A DNA stretch of 64,000 nucleotides from Arhodomonas sp051195215 (GCF_051195215.1 NZ_JBNAZM010000017.1:1-64000); one strand, 5' to 3'. Positions 33,414 through 43,018 are shown, counted from the first letter of the stretch. Notes: generated from the sequence alone by a model not told the origin. Numbers and translations: made by a program.

Positions 33414-34842
33414 GCCGGATCTCTGCAACGAGGCCGCCGCCTACGGCGTTGTCGAGGCTGAGCTCGCCGCCGAGACCATGAATGAGGTTACGGGCGATGC
33501 CGAGGCCGAGGCCGAGGCCCTGGCGGTTGGCGCGCTGGCCGTGCTGGGCGCGGTTCCAGGGGCGGAACAGCGCTTCGCGGGCGGATTCCGGGATGCCCGG
33601 GCCGTCATCGCGAATACGAATACACACTTGCTCGCACTCGCGCCTTAACGTGACTTCGGCGCGTTCGCCGTAGTCGAGGGCATTGTTGAGCAGGTTGCTG
33701 ACGGCGCGTTTCAGCGCCAGCGGTCGGCAATCGTAGGCCACCGGGCGCAGATCTGCGTCCACTCGTCCGCCACACAGCCGCGCATCGCGCACCAGCTTGC
33801 CGAGGAGGTGGTCGAGCTGCACCGTCTCCACGGCCTCGTCGAGCTCGGTTTCACGCACGCTTTGCAGCGCCCCGCCGACCATTTGCTCGAGCTCGTCGAG
33901 ATCCGCCTGGAACTCATCCCGCCGGACCGCGTCGTCGAGCATCTCGGCACGCAGTTTCAGCCGCGTGATGGGCGTGCGCAGATCGTGGGAGATCGCCGAG
34001 AAAAGGCGATTGCGGTCTTCGATGAAGCGGTGGATGCTCTGCTCCATATCCACGAACGCACGCCGGGTACGCCGGTATTCCTCCGGCCCCCGCTCGGGCA
34101 GCGGTGCGTGCCCGAACCCCTTGCCGAATGCGCCCGCGGCCTGGGACAGCGCCTCCAGCGGCCGGGTAATCGAACGCACCACCGGCAGAGCCAGCACCAG
34201 CACCGTTACCACGGGCAACAGCATCAGCGCGAGGCGGTCGCGAGTCAGCGGTTCGGCTTTCTCCAGAAAATACGGATCCGGCATCACCGAGGCGAGCAGC
34301 AGCCACTCGCCGCTGGCAAGCTCCACCTGCGCGGCCAGCACCGGCGCCGGCTCTCGCAGCACGGCCGCCTCGGTCCATGAGCCAGGAAGGTCCGTGAGAC
34401 GTGCGCCATCCGGTGATACCTTCAGCATTGCGGGCATGGCGAAGCCGACACGAAACCGATAGCGCCCGCGCAACGCCCCGGCGAGCGTTTGTTCCACGCC
34501 CGACAGCGCCGCGTCACGCAGCGGTGACGGCGCGATACCGGCCACCGCCACGGCGCTGTCGTTGAGTGTGAGGAAAAACCGGGTACTGCCCATCTCCCGG
34601 AGCTGCTCGAGAACGATAGGGCGATAGCTTGCAGGCAGGTCGGCGAAAAAACGCACCGTTCCCGCCATGCTCCGGGCGAGCTGTATGGCACCGTTGCGCG
34701 CCGCGACGCGGGCATCCTCGCGGATCTGTTCCGCCCACAGCCAGGACGCCATTAGCTGCGTGGCGAGCACGCCGGTAACCATGACCAGCACCAGCCGGCC
34801 GAGCAGCGATTGAGGCCACAGCCGCTGCAACGCCGTGGCCAT
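33394..34842 (-). CDS. sensor histidine kinase (GtrS-like context)
   Basis: The 482-residue kinase has TM1 (LLGRLVLVMVTGVLATQLMA), a periplasmic domain of about 160 residues, TM2 (LALMLLPVVTVLVLALPVV) and a HAMP region. Phosphoacceptor His286 lies in FSAISHDLRTPITRLKLRAE. The ATPase boxes are NLLNNALDYG, DDGPGIPE and GLGLGIARNLIHG. It is two bases downstream of its response regulator. The gene order with a solute-binding protein and a divergent sugar importer recalls the glucose-sensing GtrS/GltR pair of Pseudomonas; this is inference. Confidence 0.9.
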   Translation of the reverse strand: MATALQRLWPQSLLGRLVLVMVTGVLATQLMASWLWAEQIREDARVAARNGAIQLARSMAGTVRFFADLPASYRPIVLEQLREMGSTRFFLTLNDSAVAVAGIAPSPLRDAALSGVEQTLAGALRGRYRFRVGFAMPAMLKVSPDGARLTDLPGSWTEAAVLREPAPVLAAQVELASGEWLLLASVMPDPYFLEKAEPLTRDRLALMLLPVVTVLVLALPVVRSITRPLEALSQAAGAFGKGFGHAPLPERGPEEYRRTRRAFVDMEQSIHRFIEDRNRLFSAISHDLRTPITRLKLRAEMLDDAVRRDEFQADLDELEQMVGGALQSVRETELDEAVETVQLDHLLGKLVRDARLCGGRVDADLRPVAYDCRPLALKRAVSNLLNNALDYGERAEVTLRRECEQVCIRIRDDGPGIPESAREALFRPWNRAQHGQRANRQGLGLGLGIARNLIHGLGGELSLDNAVGGGLVAEIRLPVARC

Positions 34843-34844
34843 TG

Positions 34845-35561
34845 TCAGCCGCGCTCGGCCGCCACCTCGGCGGCGAACACATAGCCCGCGCCACGCACGG
34901 TCTTTATCAGCCGGGGTTGACGGCCATCGTCACCGAGGCGCTGGCGCAGGCGGCTGATCTGGACGTCCAGGTATCGATCCAGCGGCGAGGGCTCACGGCT
35001 GCCGGTGGCTTCGGCCAGCTGTGCGCGCTCGACGATCTCGCCGGCGTGCTCCACCAGGTATTGAAGCAACTGGAATTCCTGGCCCGAGAGGTGGATGACC
35101 GCACCGTCCGGCCCCTTCAGGTAACGCTCGATGACGTCCAGGGAGAAATCGTCGAAGCGGTAGCCCCGAACCGCGCCATCGCCCTCGCCCGCATCCACCC
35201 GGCGCAGGATGGCCTTGATGCGCGCGAGCAGCTCGCGCGGGTTGAACGGCTTGCCCAGGTAATCGTCCGCGCCGATTTCCAGGCCCACGATACGGTCGGT
35301 GTCATCGGCGCTGGCGGTGAGCATGAGCACGGGCACGTCGGACCGGCGGCGAATGGCCTGGCAGAGGCTGAAGCCGTCCTGATCGGGCAGCATGATGTCG
35401 AGCACGATCAGTGCGATACGGTCGACGAAGCGCTCGAACTCGGCGAGCGCCTCGGCGCCGTCGGCAGCGCTCAACACGGCGAAGTTGTTCCGCTCCAGGT
35501 AGTCCTTGAGCAGGGTCCGGATCTTGTGATCGTCGTCGACGACAAGGATCTTACGGGTCAT
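34845..35561 (-). CDS. OmpR-family response regulator (GltR-like context)
   Basis: The 238-residue regulator has a receiver domain with ILVVDDDHKIRTLLKDYLER, phosphoacceptor D55 in LIVLDIMLPDQDG, and conserved Lys in YLGKPFNPREL. The C-terminal winged helix contains HLSGQEFQLLQYLVEHAGEI and RYLDVQISRLRQRLGDDG. ATG 35561 overlaps the upstream binding-protein gene by 11 bases, so the two are translationally coupled. It probably controls the divergent sugar importer at 37165. Confidence 0.92.
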   Translation of the reverse strand: MTRKILVVDDDHKIRTLLKDYLERNNFAVLSAADGAEALAEFERFVDRIALIVLDIMLPDQDGFSLCQAIRRRSDVPVLMLTASADDTDRIVGLEIGADDYLGKPFNPRELLARIKAILRRVDAGEGDGAVRGYRFDDFSLDVIERYLKGPDGAVIHLSGQEFQLLQYLVEHAGEIVERAQLAEATGSREPSPLDRYLDVQISRLRQRLGDDGRQPRLIKTVRGAGYVFAAEVAAERG

Positions 35562-36855
35562 GATCGATCGCCTCGAGCGCCGCGGCAAGCCGCCGGGCGG
35601 TCGCATCCGCGTCGGCTTCACCGGCGGTGAAAAAGCGATGCACCTCGCTGATGAAAACGTTGCGTACGGTTTCGGTGGTGGCCATACGGTGCACGAGACT
35701 CGGCGCCGGGGCCGGCTCCCTGTGGAAGGCCCGGCGAGAGCCTCGCGCACAGGCATCGAGTACCTCATCGGCAATGTCCCGACGTGCCGGAAACGTGCCT
35801 TTGGCACGGCTGAATGCACGTTGCACCCGCGGCGTGAGAACCACGCCCGCAAGCCGGCTCTGGGCGTTGCGCCCGGTCGGTTCGAGCCCTTTGAAAAACG
35901 CCATCGTGTCGATGCTGTAAAGGTGCGCACCATCGGTGCCGGGCGCCGCCCGGCAGCCGAAATCCTCGCCGAGGTGCTTGCCCATGGCCAATAGCTCCCC
36001 TTTTGCCCAGTCGCCCATGATCTGCATTGCAGCCCGACCTTCGGCAACGTCTGCCGTGACGGACTGCCATGGTCGCTCCCGCAACTCCGGGCCCATGAAC
36101 GCCCGTAGCCGGCGGAGGCGGCGCAGGCTGTCGGTGAAGGCGGGTTGCCTCAGTGCCCTGGCATCGAGATCCACGAACACACGCCGATAGAAGGCGGTTC
36201 CGCCGCGCGCGAGCACCAGCACTTCCAGCAGCGTCGCCACCTGCCAGGGCTGTGCCGATTGTGCGATAGGCGTCACGCCAGCGGCCTTCAGCGCCTGCGC
36301 AGTCGCCACAAGGCTTTCCCAGTCCGTCGGCGCGTCCAGCCCGAGCCGTGCGAACACGCGGCGGTTGTAGAGCAATGTGTTCACCCGGTGCACCGCGAAC
36401 GGCGCAGCGACATAACGCCCTTCGTGCCGGACGAGCTCGTCGATCACCGGCGGCAGCGTGCCCTGCCAGTCCTGCGCCTGCGCGACGACGTCCAGGTTGC
36501 GAAGAAAGCCGAGCCGAGCCCACGCGGCCATGGACGCACCATTGATCTGTGCCACCGACGGCGGCTCACCCCGCAGCACCCGCGCCCGCAACACCTTCAG
36601 CGCACCGGTGCCGGCACCGCCGGGGATGCTCGCGTCCCGCAGCCGCACTCCGGCGTCGCCGGCAGCCTCGCGCAACACTTCGAAGGCGCGCTGCTCGCTC
36701 GCCGACGTCCACCAGTGCAGCACATCCAGCGTAGCCGTCGGCCGCTGGGCCAGGGCCGAACCGCTCACGCACGCGATCGACAGCGCGATGCCGAGCGCCA
36801 GTCTACCCCAGCGCGGCAGCGACTCGGGGGCAGGAGCCCCCCGATTACCTTGCAT
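35551..36855 (-). CDS. extracellular solute-binding protein (family 1) coupled to a two-component system
   Basis: This 434-residue family-1 sugar-binding-like protein has a signal peptide (RWGRLALGIALSIACVSGSA, then LAQ). Typical lobe segments are LDVLHWWTSASEQRAFEVL, PPSVAQINGASMAAWA and AAMQIMGDWAKGELLAMGK, with TDGAHLYSIDTMAFFKGL. It has no permease beside it on its strand. Instead it overlaps the response-regulator gene. It may feed the divergent importer or act as a ligand-sensing partner of the kinase. The start is uncertain: ATG 36855, or GTG 18 bases upstream. Confidence 0.85.
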   Translation of the reverse strand: MQGNRGAPAPESLPRWGRLALGIALSIACVSGSALAQRPTATLDVLHWWTSASEQRAFEVLREAAGDAGVRLRDASIPGGAGTGALKVLRARVLRGEPPSVAQINGASMAAWARLGFLRNLDVVAQAQDWQGTLPPVIDELVRHEGRYVAAPFAVHRVNTLLYNRRVFARLGLDAPTDWESLVATAQALKAAGVTPIAQSAQPWQVATLLEVLVLARGGTAFYRRVFVDLDARALRQPAFTDSLRRLRRLRAFMGPELRERPWQSVTADVAEGRAAMQIMGDWAKGELLAMGKHLGEDFGCRAAPGTDGAHLYSIDTMAFFKGLEPTGRNAQSRLAGVVLTPRVQRAFSRAKGTFPARRDIADEVLDACARGSRRAFHREPAPAPSLVHRMATTETVRNVFISEVHRFFTAGEADADATARRLAAALEAIDHDP

Positions 36856-37164
36856 TTCGTAACGAATTGTCACCTCCCCTCACCAGGCGGACGGTCACGG
36901 TAAAACCGCAACCATCACGCGGGGACGCGCCGGCACGCGGCCACCCCAGGCCCCCGCCGTTACATTCCGCAACATGCCCCCACGCTGCCGCCACGGTGGC
37001 GGCAACGGCAACGCCGCGCCCCCGCTCGCCTGCAGGTCTTTCGACAGTGTAACGCGGCGGCCGCCGGCACGATTTCCGGTCAGACGACACGGCGTTTCAG
37101 GCTTGCGGACACCGGCAGGAACGCCGGCTCACCAACGAGCATTCGCGACGAGGAGGAGTTCATC
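36856..37164. other. divergent promoter region between sensor operon and sugar importer
   Basis: About 300 bases separate the minus-strand binding-protein/TCS operon from the plus-strand importer. No gene is seen. It should contain both promoters and the response-regulator sites, but I cannot identify them with confidence. Confidence 0.5.
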
Positions 37165-38424
37165 ATGAATCGGTTCACCCGATCCGCGTTGGGGGGGCTC
37201 GCGCTGGCCGTCGCCAGTGGTGCGGCCGCCGAGACGACGCTCAAGATCGAGTCCTGGCGCGTGGACGACAAGGACCTCTGGGAGGACACCCTGATCCCCG
37301 CGTTCGAGGAATCCCACCCGGACATCGATCTGAAGTTCGTGCCCACCACGCCCACGGAGTACGACTCCTCGGTGCGCGCACGCCTGGAGGGCAATACCGG
37401 CGGCGACATCATAACCTGCCGGGCTTTCGATCAGTCGCTCGCGCTGTACAAGCGCGGCCATCTCATGGCGCTCAACGGCAAGCCCGGCATGGAGCACTTC
37501 CCGGACTCGGCCAAGGTCGCGTGGCAGACGGACGACGGTGAAAGCACCTACTGCATGCCGGTCGCCTCGGTGATCCACGGCTTCTTCTACAACAAGGCCG
37601 TCTTCGAGGAGCTGGGCCTGGAGAAACCCGGAACCGTGAAGGAATTCTTCGCGGTGCTCGACGAGCTCGAGGCAAGCAGCTACGCCCCCATCGCGCTGGG
37701 CACCGCCGACCAGTGGGAAACGCATCAGGTCGTCTACACCGGCATCGGCCCCAACTACTGGCACGGCGAGGAAGGCCGCAAGGCGCTGCTCGCCGGCGAG
37801 GCGAAGTTCACCGACCCCGAGTTCGTGGCCGTCTGGAAGCAGCTCGAGCGCTGGCGCGAGTACCTGCCCCGCGGCTACCAGGCGCAGTCCTACGCCGACT
37901 CCCAGAACCTCTTCGCCCTGGGCCGCGCAGCCATCTATCCGGGAGGCTCCTGGGACATTTCGTATTTCAACGACAACGCGCTGCAGGACTTCGGCGCCTT
38001 CGCCCCGCCGGTGCCCGAAGCAGGCGATCAGTGCTACATCAGCGATCACACCGACATGGGCATGGGCATCAATGCGGACTCCGAACACCAGGCAGAAGCT
38101 CTCGCATTCCTCGAATGGGTCGCCTCCAAGGAGTTCGCCGAGCTGTATGCCAACAACGTGACCGGCTTCTTCCCGCTCTCCGAGCACACCATCGACATTC
38201 AGAATCCGGTCGCCGCGGAAATGGTGAGCTGGCGCGAGGACTGCCAGTCAACTATCCGCCTCAACGCCCAGATCATGAACCGCGGCGACCCGAACATGGA
38301 GTCGGCCATGTGGGTCACTCACAGCCGCCTGCTCAACGGCAAGATCGACGCCGAGAAGGCCGCGAGCGTGATTCAGCAGGGCTTCGAGCACTGGTATGAG
38401 CCGCAGCAGGACGGGGGTTCCTGA
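37165..38424 (+). CDS. sugar ABC transporter substrate-binding protein (glucose-type)
   Basis: The 419-residue binding protein has a signal peptide (MNRFTRSALGGLALAVASGA, then AAA). It shows the family-1 pattern: LKIESWRVDDKDLWEDTLI, PTTPTEYDSSVRARLEGNTG, IHGFFYNKAVFEELGLEKP and AIYPGGSWDISYFND. GAGGAGGAG precedes the ATG. It is followed by two permeases and an ATPase. The set resembles gltBFGK glucose/mannose importers, but the sugar is unproven. Confidence 0.9.
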   Translation: MNRFTRSALGGLALAVASGAAAETTLKIESWRVDDKDLWEDTLIPAFEESHPDIDLKFVPTTPTEYDSSVRARLEGNTGGDIITCRAFDQSLALYKRGHLMALNGKPGMEHFPDSAKVAWQTDDGESTYCMPVASVIHGFFYNKAVFEELGLEKPGTVKEFFAVLDELEASSYAPIALGTADQWETHQVVYTGIGPNYWHGEEGRKALLAGEAKFTDPEFVAVWKQLERWREYLPRGYQAQSYADSQNLFALGRAAIYPGGSWDISYFNDNALQDFGAFAPPVPEAGDQCYISDHTDMGMGINADSEHQAEALAFLEWVASKEFAELYANNVTGFFPLSEHTIDIQNPVAAEMVSWREDCQSTIRLNAQIMNRGDPNMESAMWVTHSRLLNGKIDAEKAASVIQQGFEHWYEPQQDGGS

Positions 38425-38529
38425 CGCGCTCTGCTCATTCCCCGCGGGCCGCACACGGAGGTGCGCCCGACACGGGGCGTTTGCGAACACAACCGATGCC
38501 GCCTGCGAGCGGCCGCGGAGATCCATGTC

Positions 38530-39447
38530 ATGAACACACAGCGCTTTCCCTGGCACCTGGTGTTCTTCCTGTTGCCGGCGCTCGCCATCTACACCGTCTT
38601 CAGCGCCTGGCCGCTGGTGGACACCCTGCGCCTGTCGTTGTTCACCGAATCGGAAGCGGGCGCGCGCAGCTTCGCGGGGCTCGCCAATTTCCAGCAACTG
38701 CTCTTCGAGCCGCAGTGGGCCGAGCAGTTCTGGAACGCCATGTGGAACAATGCCAAGTTCTTCGCCATTCACATGCTGGTACAGAACCCCATCGGGCTGC
38801 TGCTCGCTGCCTTGCTCTCGCTGCGTGGCGTACGCGGCGGGCGCACCTATCGCACACTCATCTTCCTGCCGACGCTGCTGTCAGTCGTGATCATCGGCTT
38901 TATCTGGCAGCTCATCCTGTCGCCGCTGTGGGGCGTCTCGGCGGGCCTACTCGACGCCGTGGGCCTGGGAAGCTGGTTCGACGCCTGGCTCGGCAAGGAA
39001 GACACGGCTCTGACCACCGTGGCGCTGATCTCGGTGTGGCAGTTCGTGGGCATCCCCATGATGCTGATCTACGCGGCGCTGCTGGGCATCCCCGACGAGC
39101 TCACCGACGCGGCCATCGTCGACGGCGCCTCGCCCATGCGGGTGTTCTGGCAGATCAAGCTGCCACTGGTGCTGCCCACGCTGGGGCTGGTGACGATTCT
39201 CACGTTCGTGAACAACTTCAACGCCTTCGATCTCATCTACGCGATCAAGGGCGCGCTCGCCGGCCCCAACTACGCCACCGACATCATGGGCACCCTCTTC
39301 TACCGCACGTTCTTCGGCTACCAGTCCCAGGTGGGCAGCGCGACCCTCGGCGCATCGGTGGCCACGTTGATGTTCCTGGTCATTCTCTGCGGCGTCGGCG
39401 TGTACTTCTACGTCATCCAGCGCCGCCTCGTGCGCTATCAGCTGTAG
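38530..39447 (+). CDS. sugar ABC transporter permease (MalF-like)
   Basis: The 305-residue permease has six hydrophobic segments, from WHLVFFLLPALAIYTVFSAW to LMFLVILCGVGVYFYVI. The EAA loop that contacts the ATPase is IPDELTDAAIVDGASPMRVF. ATG 38530 is chosen because it starts a typical N-terminus; the upstream frame is basic and non-coding. The stop codon lies at the edge of a long stem-loop that separates it from the second permease. Confidence 0.9.
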   Translation: MNTQRFPWHLVFFLLPALAIYTVFSAWPLVDTLRLSLFTESEAGARSFAGLANFQQLLFEPQWAEQFWNAMWNNAKFFAIHMLVQNPIGLLLAALLSLRGVRGGRTYRTLIFLPTLLSVVIIGFIWQLILSPLWGVSAGLLDAVGLGSWFDAWLGKEDTALTTVALISVWQFVGIPMMLIYAALLGIPDELTDAAIVDGASPMRVFWQIKLPLVLPTLGLVTILTFVNNFNAFDLIYAIKGALAGPNYATDIMGTLFYRTFFGYQSQVGSATLGASVATLMFLVILCGVGVYFYVIQRRLVRYQL

Positions 39448-39499
39448 GGCCTGCATTCAGATCCCGAACGCGGCGCGTTCGGAATCTGAACGCAGGCCC
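39447..39499 (+). promoter_or_regulatory. long stem-loop between the two permease genes
   Basis: GGGCCTGC, TTCAGAT and CCGAACGC pair with GCGTTCGG, ATCTGAA and GCAGGCCC. The result is a 25-position stem with two mismatches and a 3-base loop. It begins in the stop codon of the first permease and lies before the Shine-Dalgarno GGGAGG of the second. It may stabilise or attenuate the transcript. Confidence 0.75.
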
Positions 39500-39514
39500 T
39501 AAGGGAGGTGCAAG

Positions 39515-40357
39515 ATGCAGTCTTCTCCGGCCACACGCCCACTGAACGCCGCGCTGGTGCATGGGGTGCTCGCCACCTACACCGTGATCGCGCTGTTCCC
39601 CATCGTTCTGGTGATCGTCAACGCGTTCAAGAACCGCATGGGAATCTTCAAGTCCCCCCTCGCCCCGCCGACGACGGAGACCTTCTCCGTGGAAGGCTTC
39701 AGCAAGGTGCTGGAGAACGCGAGCTTCGGACTGTTCTTCGGCAACAGCCTGATCGTGACCGTGGCTAGCATGGCGCTCATCGTGCTCTTCGGCGCGATGG
39801 CCGCCTGGGCGCTGACGGAATACAACTTTCCGGGCCGGCGCTTTCTCGCGCTGTTTCTCGCCTTCGGAATCATGATCCCGATCAAGCTCGGCACCGTGAG
39901 CATCCTGGAGCTCATGGTGAGCCTGGACCTCGTGAACACCCGCACCGCGCTGGTCCTCGTGTACACGGCCATGGGCCTGCCGGTGGCGGTGCTCATTCTC
40001 TCGGAGTTCATGCAGCAGGTGCCCAAGGAGCTCAAGGAGGCGGCGCGCTGCGATGGCGTGAGCGAGTACCGGATCTTCTTCCAGATCGCGCTGCCACTGG
40101 TGCGCCCGGCGCTCGCCACGGTGGCAGTGTTCGTGATGATCCCGATCTGGAACGACCTGTGGTTCCCGCTGATCCTCGCACCCGCGGAGGACGTACAGAC
40201 GGTGACCCTCGGCGTACAGCAATTCGTGGGGCAGTACGTCACCGACTGGAACTCGGTGCTCGCCGCACTCAGCCTCGCGGTGGTGCCGGTGCTCATCCTC
40301 TACATGCTCTGCGCGCGGCAGATCATTCGGGGATTAACCAGTGGGGCCGTGAAATGA
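39515..40357 (+). CDS. sugar ABC transporter permease (MalG-like)
   Basis: The 280-residue permease has six TM segments, for example VLATYTVIALFPIVLVIVNA and SLIVTVASMALIVLFGAMAA. Its EAA loop reads VPKELKEAARCDGVSEYRIF. It pairs with the permease at 38530. The C-terminal IRGLTSGAVK is typical of MalG-type subunits. GGGAGG is upstream. Confidence 0.9.
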   Translation: MQSSPATRPLNAALVHGVLATYTVIALFPIVLVIVNAFKNRMGIFKSPLAPPTTETFSVEGFSKVLENASFGLFFGNSLIVTVASMALIVLFGAMAAWALTEYNFPGRRFLALFLAFGIMIPIKLGTVSILELMVSLDLVNTRTALVLVYTAMGLPVAVLILSEFMQQVPKELKEAARCDGVSEYRIFFQIALPLVRPALATVAVFVMIPIWNDLWFPLILAPAEDVQTVTLGVQQFVGQYVTDWNSVLAALSLAVVPVLILYMLCARQIIRGLTSGAVK

Positions 40358-40384
40358 CCGGGGGTGTGTCTACCGCCGTGCCGG

Positions 40385-40494
40385 GGCCGGGCGGGCATGG
40401 ACGGCTGCCGGACACGCCGTGGATACATCCCTGTAGGCTCGTAGGCAGCTTCCCTGCTGCCTACGGTCCGTCATCCGTCCATGTCCGCCCGGCC
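40385..40494. repeat. 20-bp inverted repeat before the ATPase gene
   Basis: GGCCGGGCGGGCATGGACGG (40385-40404) pairs with its near-exact complement at 40475-40494, with one mismatch. The 70-base interior contains a further hairpin, GTAGGCAGC with GCTGCCTAC. Confidence 0.8.
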
Positions 40495-40528
40495 AGCCAC
40501 CCCCGTGCCGAATTCCCCGGCGGTGGCC

Positions 40529-40638
40529 GGCGGCGGTGTGGGGGCATCACCCCGGACCGTCGGCGGCAGGGATGCCGCCGTCGAGCTTACAGGGACGTAT
40601 TCACAGCGTGTCCGGGGTGATGCCCCCACACCGCCGCC
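40529..40638. repeat. 29-bp perfect inverted repeat before the ATPase gene
   Basis: The arm 40529-40557 (starting GGCGGCGGTGTGGGGGCATC) is perfectly complementary to 40610-40638. The 52-base interior holds a small hairpin, CGGCGGCA with TGCCGCCG. It ends 35 bases before the ATPase start. Confidence 0.85.
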
Positions 40639-40673
40639 ATTCCCCCCAACACCGGATTCAGGAGGAGATTCCC

Positions 40674-41816
40674 ATGGCTACCGTGACCTTCGACGGTGTC
40701 GGCAAGCGCTACGGCCGCACCGAAGTACTGCGCGACATCGACCTGGCGTTCCGCGACGGCGAGTTCGTCGTGCTGGTGGGCCCGTCCGGCTGTGGCAAGT
40801 CCACGCTGCTGCGCATGCTCTCCGGCCTGGAACCCATCAGCGACGGCGAGCTTCGCATCGACGGTGAGCGGGTCAACGAGCTGCCACCGGCCGAGCGCGG
40901 CATCGCCATGGTGTTCCAATCCTATGCGCTCTACCCGCACATGAGCGTGTACAAGAACATGGCATTCGGCCTGAAAATCGCCCGCACCAACCGCCGGGAA
41001 ACCGACCGGCGCATCCGCGAGGCGGCGGAAATTCTCAAGATCGACCACCTGCTCGAACGCTATCCGCGCGAGCTCTCCGGCGGCCAGCGCCAGCGCGTAG
41101 CGATCGGCCGGGCCATCGTGCGCGAGCCGCGGGTATTCCTCTTCGATGAGCCCCTGTCCAACCTGGATGCCGCGCTGCGCGTGCAGACCCGGCTCGAAAT
41201 CGCGCGCCTGCACCAGCGCCTGCGCTCGACCATTGTCTACGTCACCCACGACCAGATCGAAGCCATGACCCTCGGCGACCGCATCGTCGTGCTCAATGAC
41301 GGCAACGCCCAGCAGGTCGGCTCGCCGCTGGAACTCTACCAGCAGCCCCGCAACCTCTTCGTTGCTACCTTCATCGGCTCGCCCAAGATGAACCTGCTGG
41401 AAGGCACCATCGAGCGCGCGGACGAGCACGGCGCCCGCGTGCAGCTCGACATGGGGGCGACCGTGGAAACCCGGGTGCACGCCGCAAACATCGAGCACGG
41501 CGACCGCGTGACCGTCGGCGTACGCCCCGAGCACATCGACGAGGACGCCGGCCACTCGGAATGCCTTGAGGGGCAGGTCGGTATCGTCGAGCACCTGGGC
41601 GAGGCAAACCTGCTATACCTCACTCTCGCCGACGGCAGCGAGCTCGTGGTCCGCGGCGACGGCAGCCGGCCGGCAAGCGTGGGGGCACGGATCACCGTCT
41701 CCGCCGAGCCAAGCGCGTTCCACGTCTTCGACGCCGACGGCAACGCCCTCACCCGGCTGGAGCCCGGCAACCTGATCACCGCCGACAAACTCGACACTCA
41801 ACGGCGCAGCGCATAG
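40674..41816 (+). CDS. sugar ABC transporter ATPase (MalK/UgpC family)
   Basis: The 380-residue ATPase has Walker A GPSGCGKSTLLRM, the signature ELSGGQRQRVAIGRA, Walker B RVFLFDEPLSNLDA and a switch His in YVTHDQIEAMT. A C-terminal MOP-like regulatory domain follows (residues about 245-380). GGAGGAG precedes the ATG. The C-terminal 170 residues are nearly the same as those of the ATPase at 50309, while the N-terminal halves differ much more. It energises the permeases at 38530 and 39515. Confidence 0.93.
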   Translation: MATVTFDGVGKRYGRTEVLRDIDLAFRDGEFVVLVGPSGCGKSTLLRMLSGLEPISDGELRIDGERVNELPPAERGIAMVFQSYALYPHMSVYKNMAFGLKIARTNRRETDRRIREAAEILKIDHLLERYPRELSGGQRQRVAIGRAIVREPRVFLFDEPLSNLDAALRVQTRLEIARLHQRLRSTIVYVTHDQIEAMTLGDRIVVLNDGNAQQVGSPLELYQQPRNLFVATFIGSPKMNLLEGTIERADEHGARVQLDMGATVETRVHAANIEHGDRVTVGVRPEHIDEDAGHSECLEGQVGIVEHLGEANLLYLTLADGSELVVRGDGSRPASVGARITVSAEPSAFHVFDADGNALTRLEPGNLITADKLDTQRRSA

Positions 41817-41968
41817 CACAGCCGGTGGCCACTCACCACGCTCCGCCGCCCCCGCTCACCGGGCCCCGATGGCCAATAGCCTGGTGCGCGGGAGGCGGCG
41901 CGCAGCGACTGTCACGGGTAAGGGTGAGCCGGTACCCTATACGGTGAACCGCTAATCAGGACGACAGG

Positions 41969-43018
41969 GTGAGATCACCAAGACGCATGACGCTCAAAGA
42001 TCTGGCTGACTCGCTGGGCGTATCCACCGCGACCATTTCCAATGCCTTCAACCGACCCGACCAGCTGTCACCGAAACTGCGCGAGCACATCCTCACCGAG
42101 GCACGGCGACTGGGCTACGCGGGCCCCGATGCCAAGGCGCGCAGCCTTCGCACCGGGCGCTCGCGGATCGTTGCGGTAATCCTCGCAGAGAGTCTGACCT
42201 TCAGCCTCAACGATGCCGTGGCCAGCGAGCTGCTCTCGGGCATCGCCGAGGTGCTCGACGCCCATGGCCATACCCTGCTGCTGCTCTCCGGCCGGCAGAC
42301 GCTCGCCCAGCCCCCCGGTTCGGCGAGCATCGCCGATGGCTATATCGTCTACGGGTTGATGCCACGCCTGCAGCTGCTCGCGGACCTCCCCACCGAGCGT
42401 CCGCTGGTACCGGTGGACTTCGACATAGAGAACCATGCCAGTGTACATGTGGACAACGAACCGGCGGCCTACGCGATTGCCCGTCACGCGCTTGCGCGGC
42501 AACCGAAACGGCCTGCGGTGATCAATCTGCGCCTGATCGAGCAGCCCTGCAACGGCCGGATCACGTCACAGCACGCCTTGCTGCCAGCCCACCAGACCAT
42601 CACGCGGGCCCGTCTCGCCGGCTTTCAACGGGCATTCGCCAACGCCGGGATCGACGCGAGCCAGGTGCCGATGTGGAACATCGAGGAGAACACTTACGAG
42701 GTCTGTGCACCGGTAATCGAGGAGGTTCTCGATCTCCCCCCGGGGGAACGACCGGACCTGCTGCTGTGCATGTCGGACCGCATTGCCCTGACCGCCCTCA
42801 CCCTCGCCGAGCAGCGCGGCCTGCGCATTCCCGAGGATCTGCGCCTGACCGGTTTCGACGGCATCGCCGAGGGCCAGTACCGGGCCCCGCGGCTGACCAC
42901 GGTGCGCCAGGACAGCGTCGAGAAGGGCCGCGTCGCCGCGCGCATGGTCCTTGGCCTGGAGCCGGCCGAACCCCGCCGGCTCACCACCGAGCTGCTGATC
43001 GGGGAAACCTGCCCCTGA
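41969..43018 (+). CDS. LacI family transcriptional regulator
   Basis: The 349-residue repressor has the LacI headpiece (MTLKDLADSLGVSTATISNA, then FNRPDQLSPKLR with hinge). A periplasmic-binding-like effector domain follows (RIVAVILAESLTFSLNDAVA and RPDLLLCMSDRIALTALTLA). A GTG at 41969 is listed; ATG 41987 is also possible. It lies just upstream of the porin and alpha-glucoside importer genes. Two LacI-type palindromes in the 44653-45252 region are its probable operators. Confidence 0.9.
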   Translation: MRSPRRMTLKDLADSLGVSTATISNAFNRPDQLSPKLREHILTEARRLGYAGPDAKARSLRTGRSRIVAVILAESLTFSLNDAVASELLSGIAEVLDAHGHTLLLLSGRQTLAQPPGSASIADGYIVYGLMPRLQLLADLPTERPLVPVDFDIENHASVHVDNEPAAYAIARHALARQPKRPAVINLRLIEQPCNGRITSQHALLPAHQTITRARLAGFQRAFANAGIDASQVPMWNIEENTYEVCAPVIEEVLDLPPGERPDLLLCMSDRIALTALTLAEQRGLRIPEDLRLTGFDGIAEGQYRAPRLTTVRQDSVEKGRVAARMVLGLEPAEPRRLTTELLIGETCP

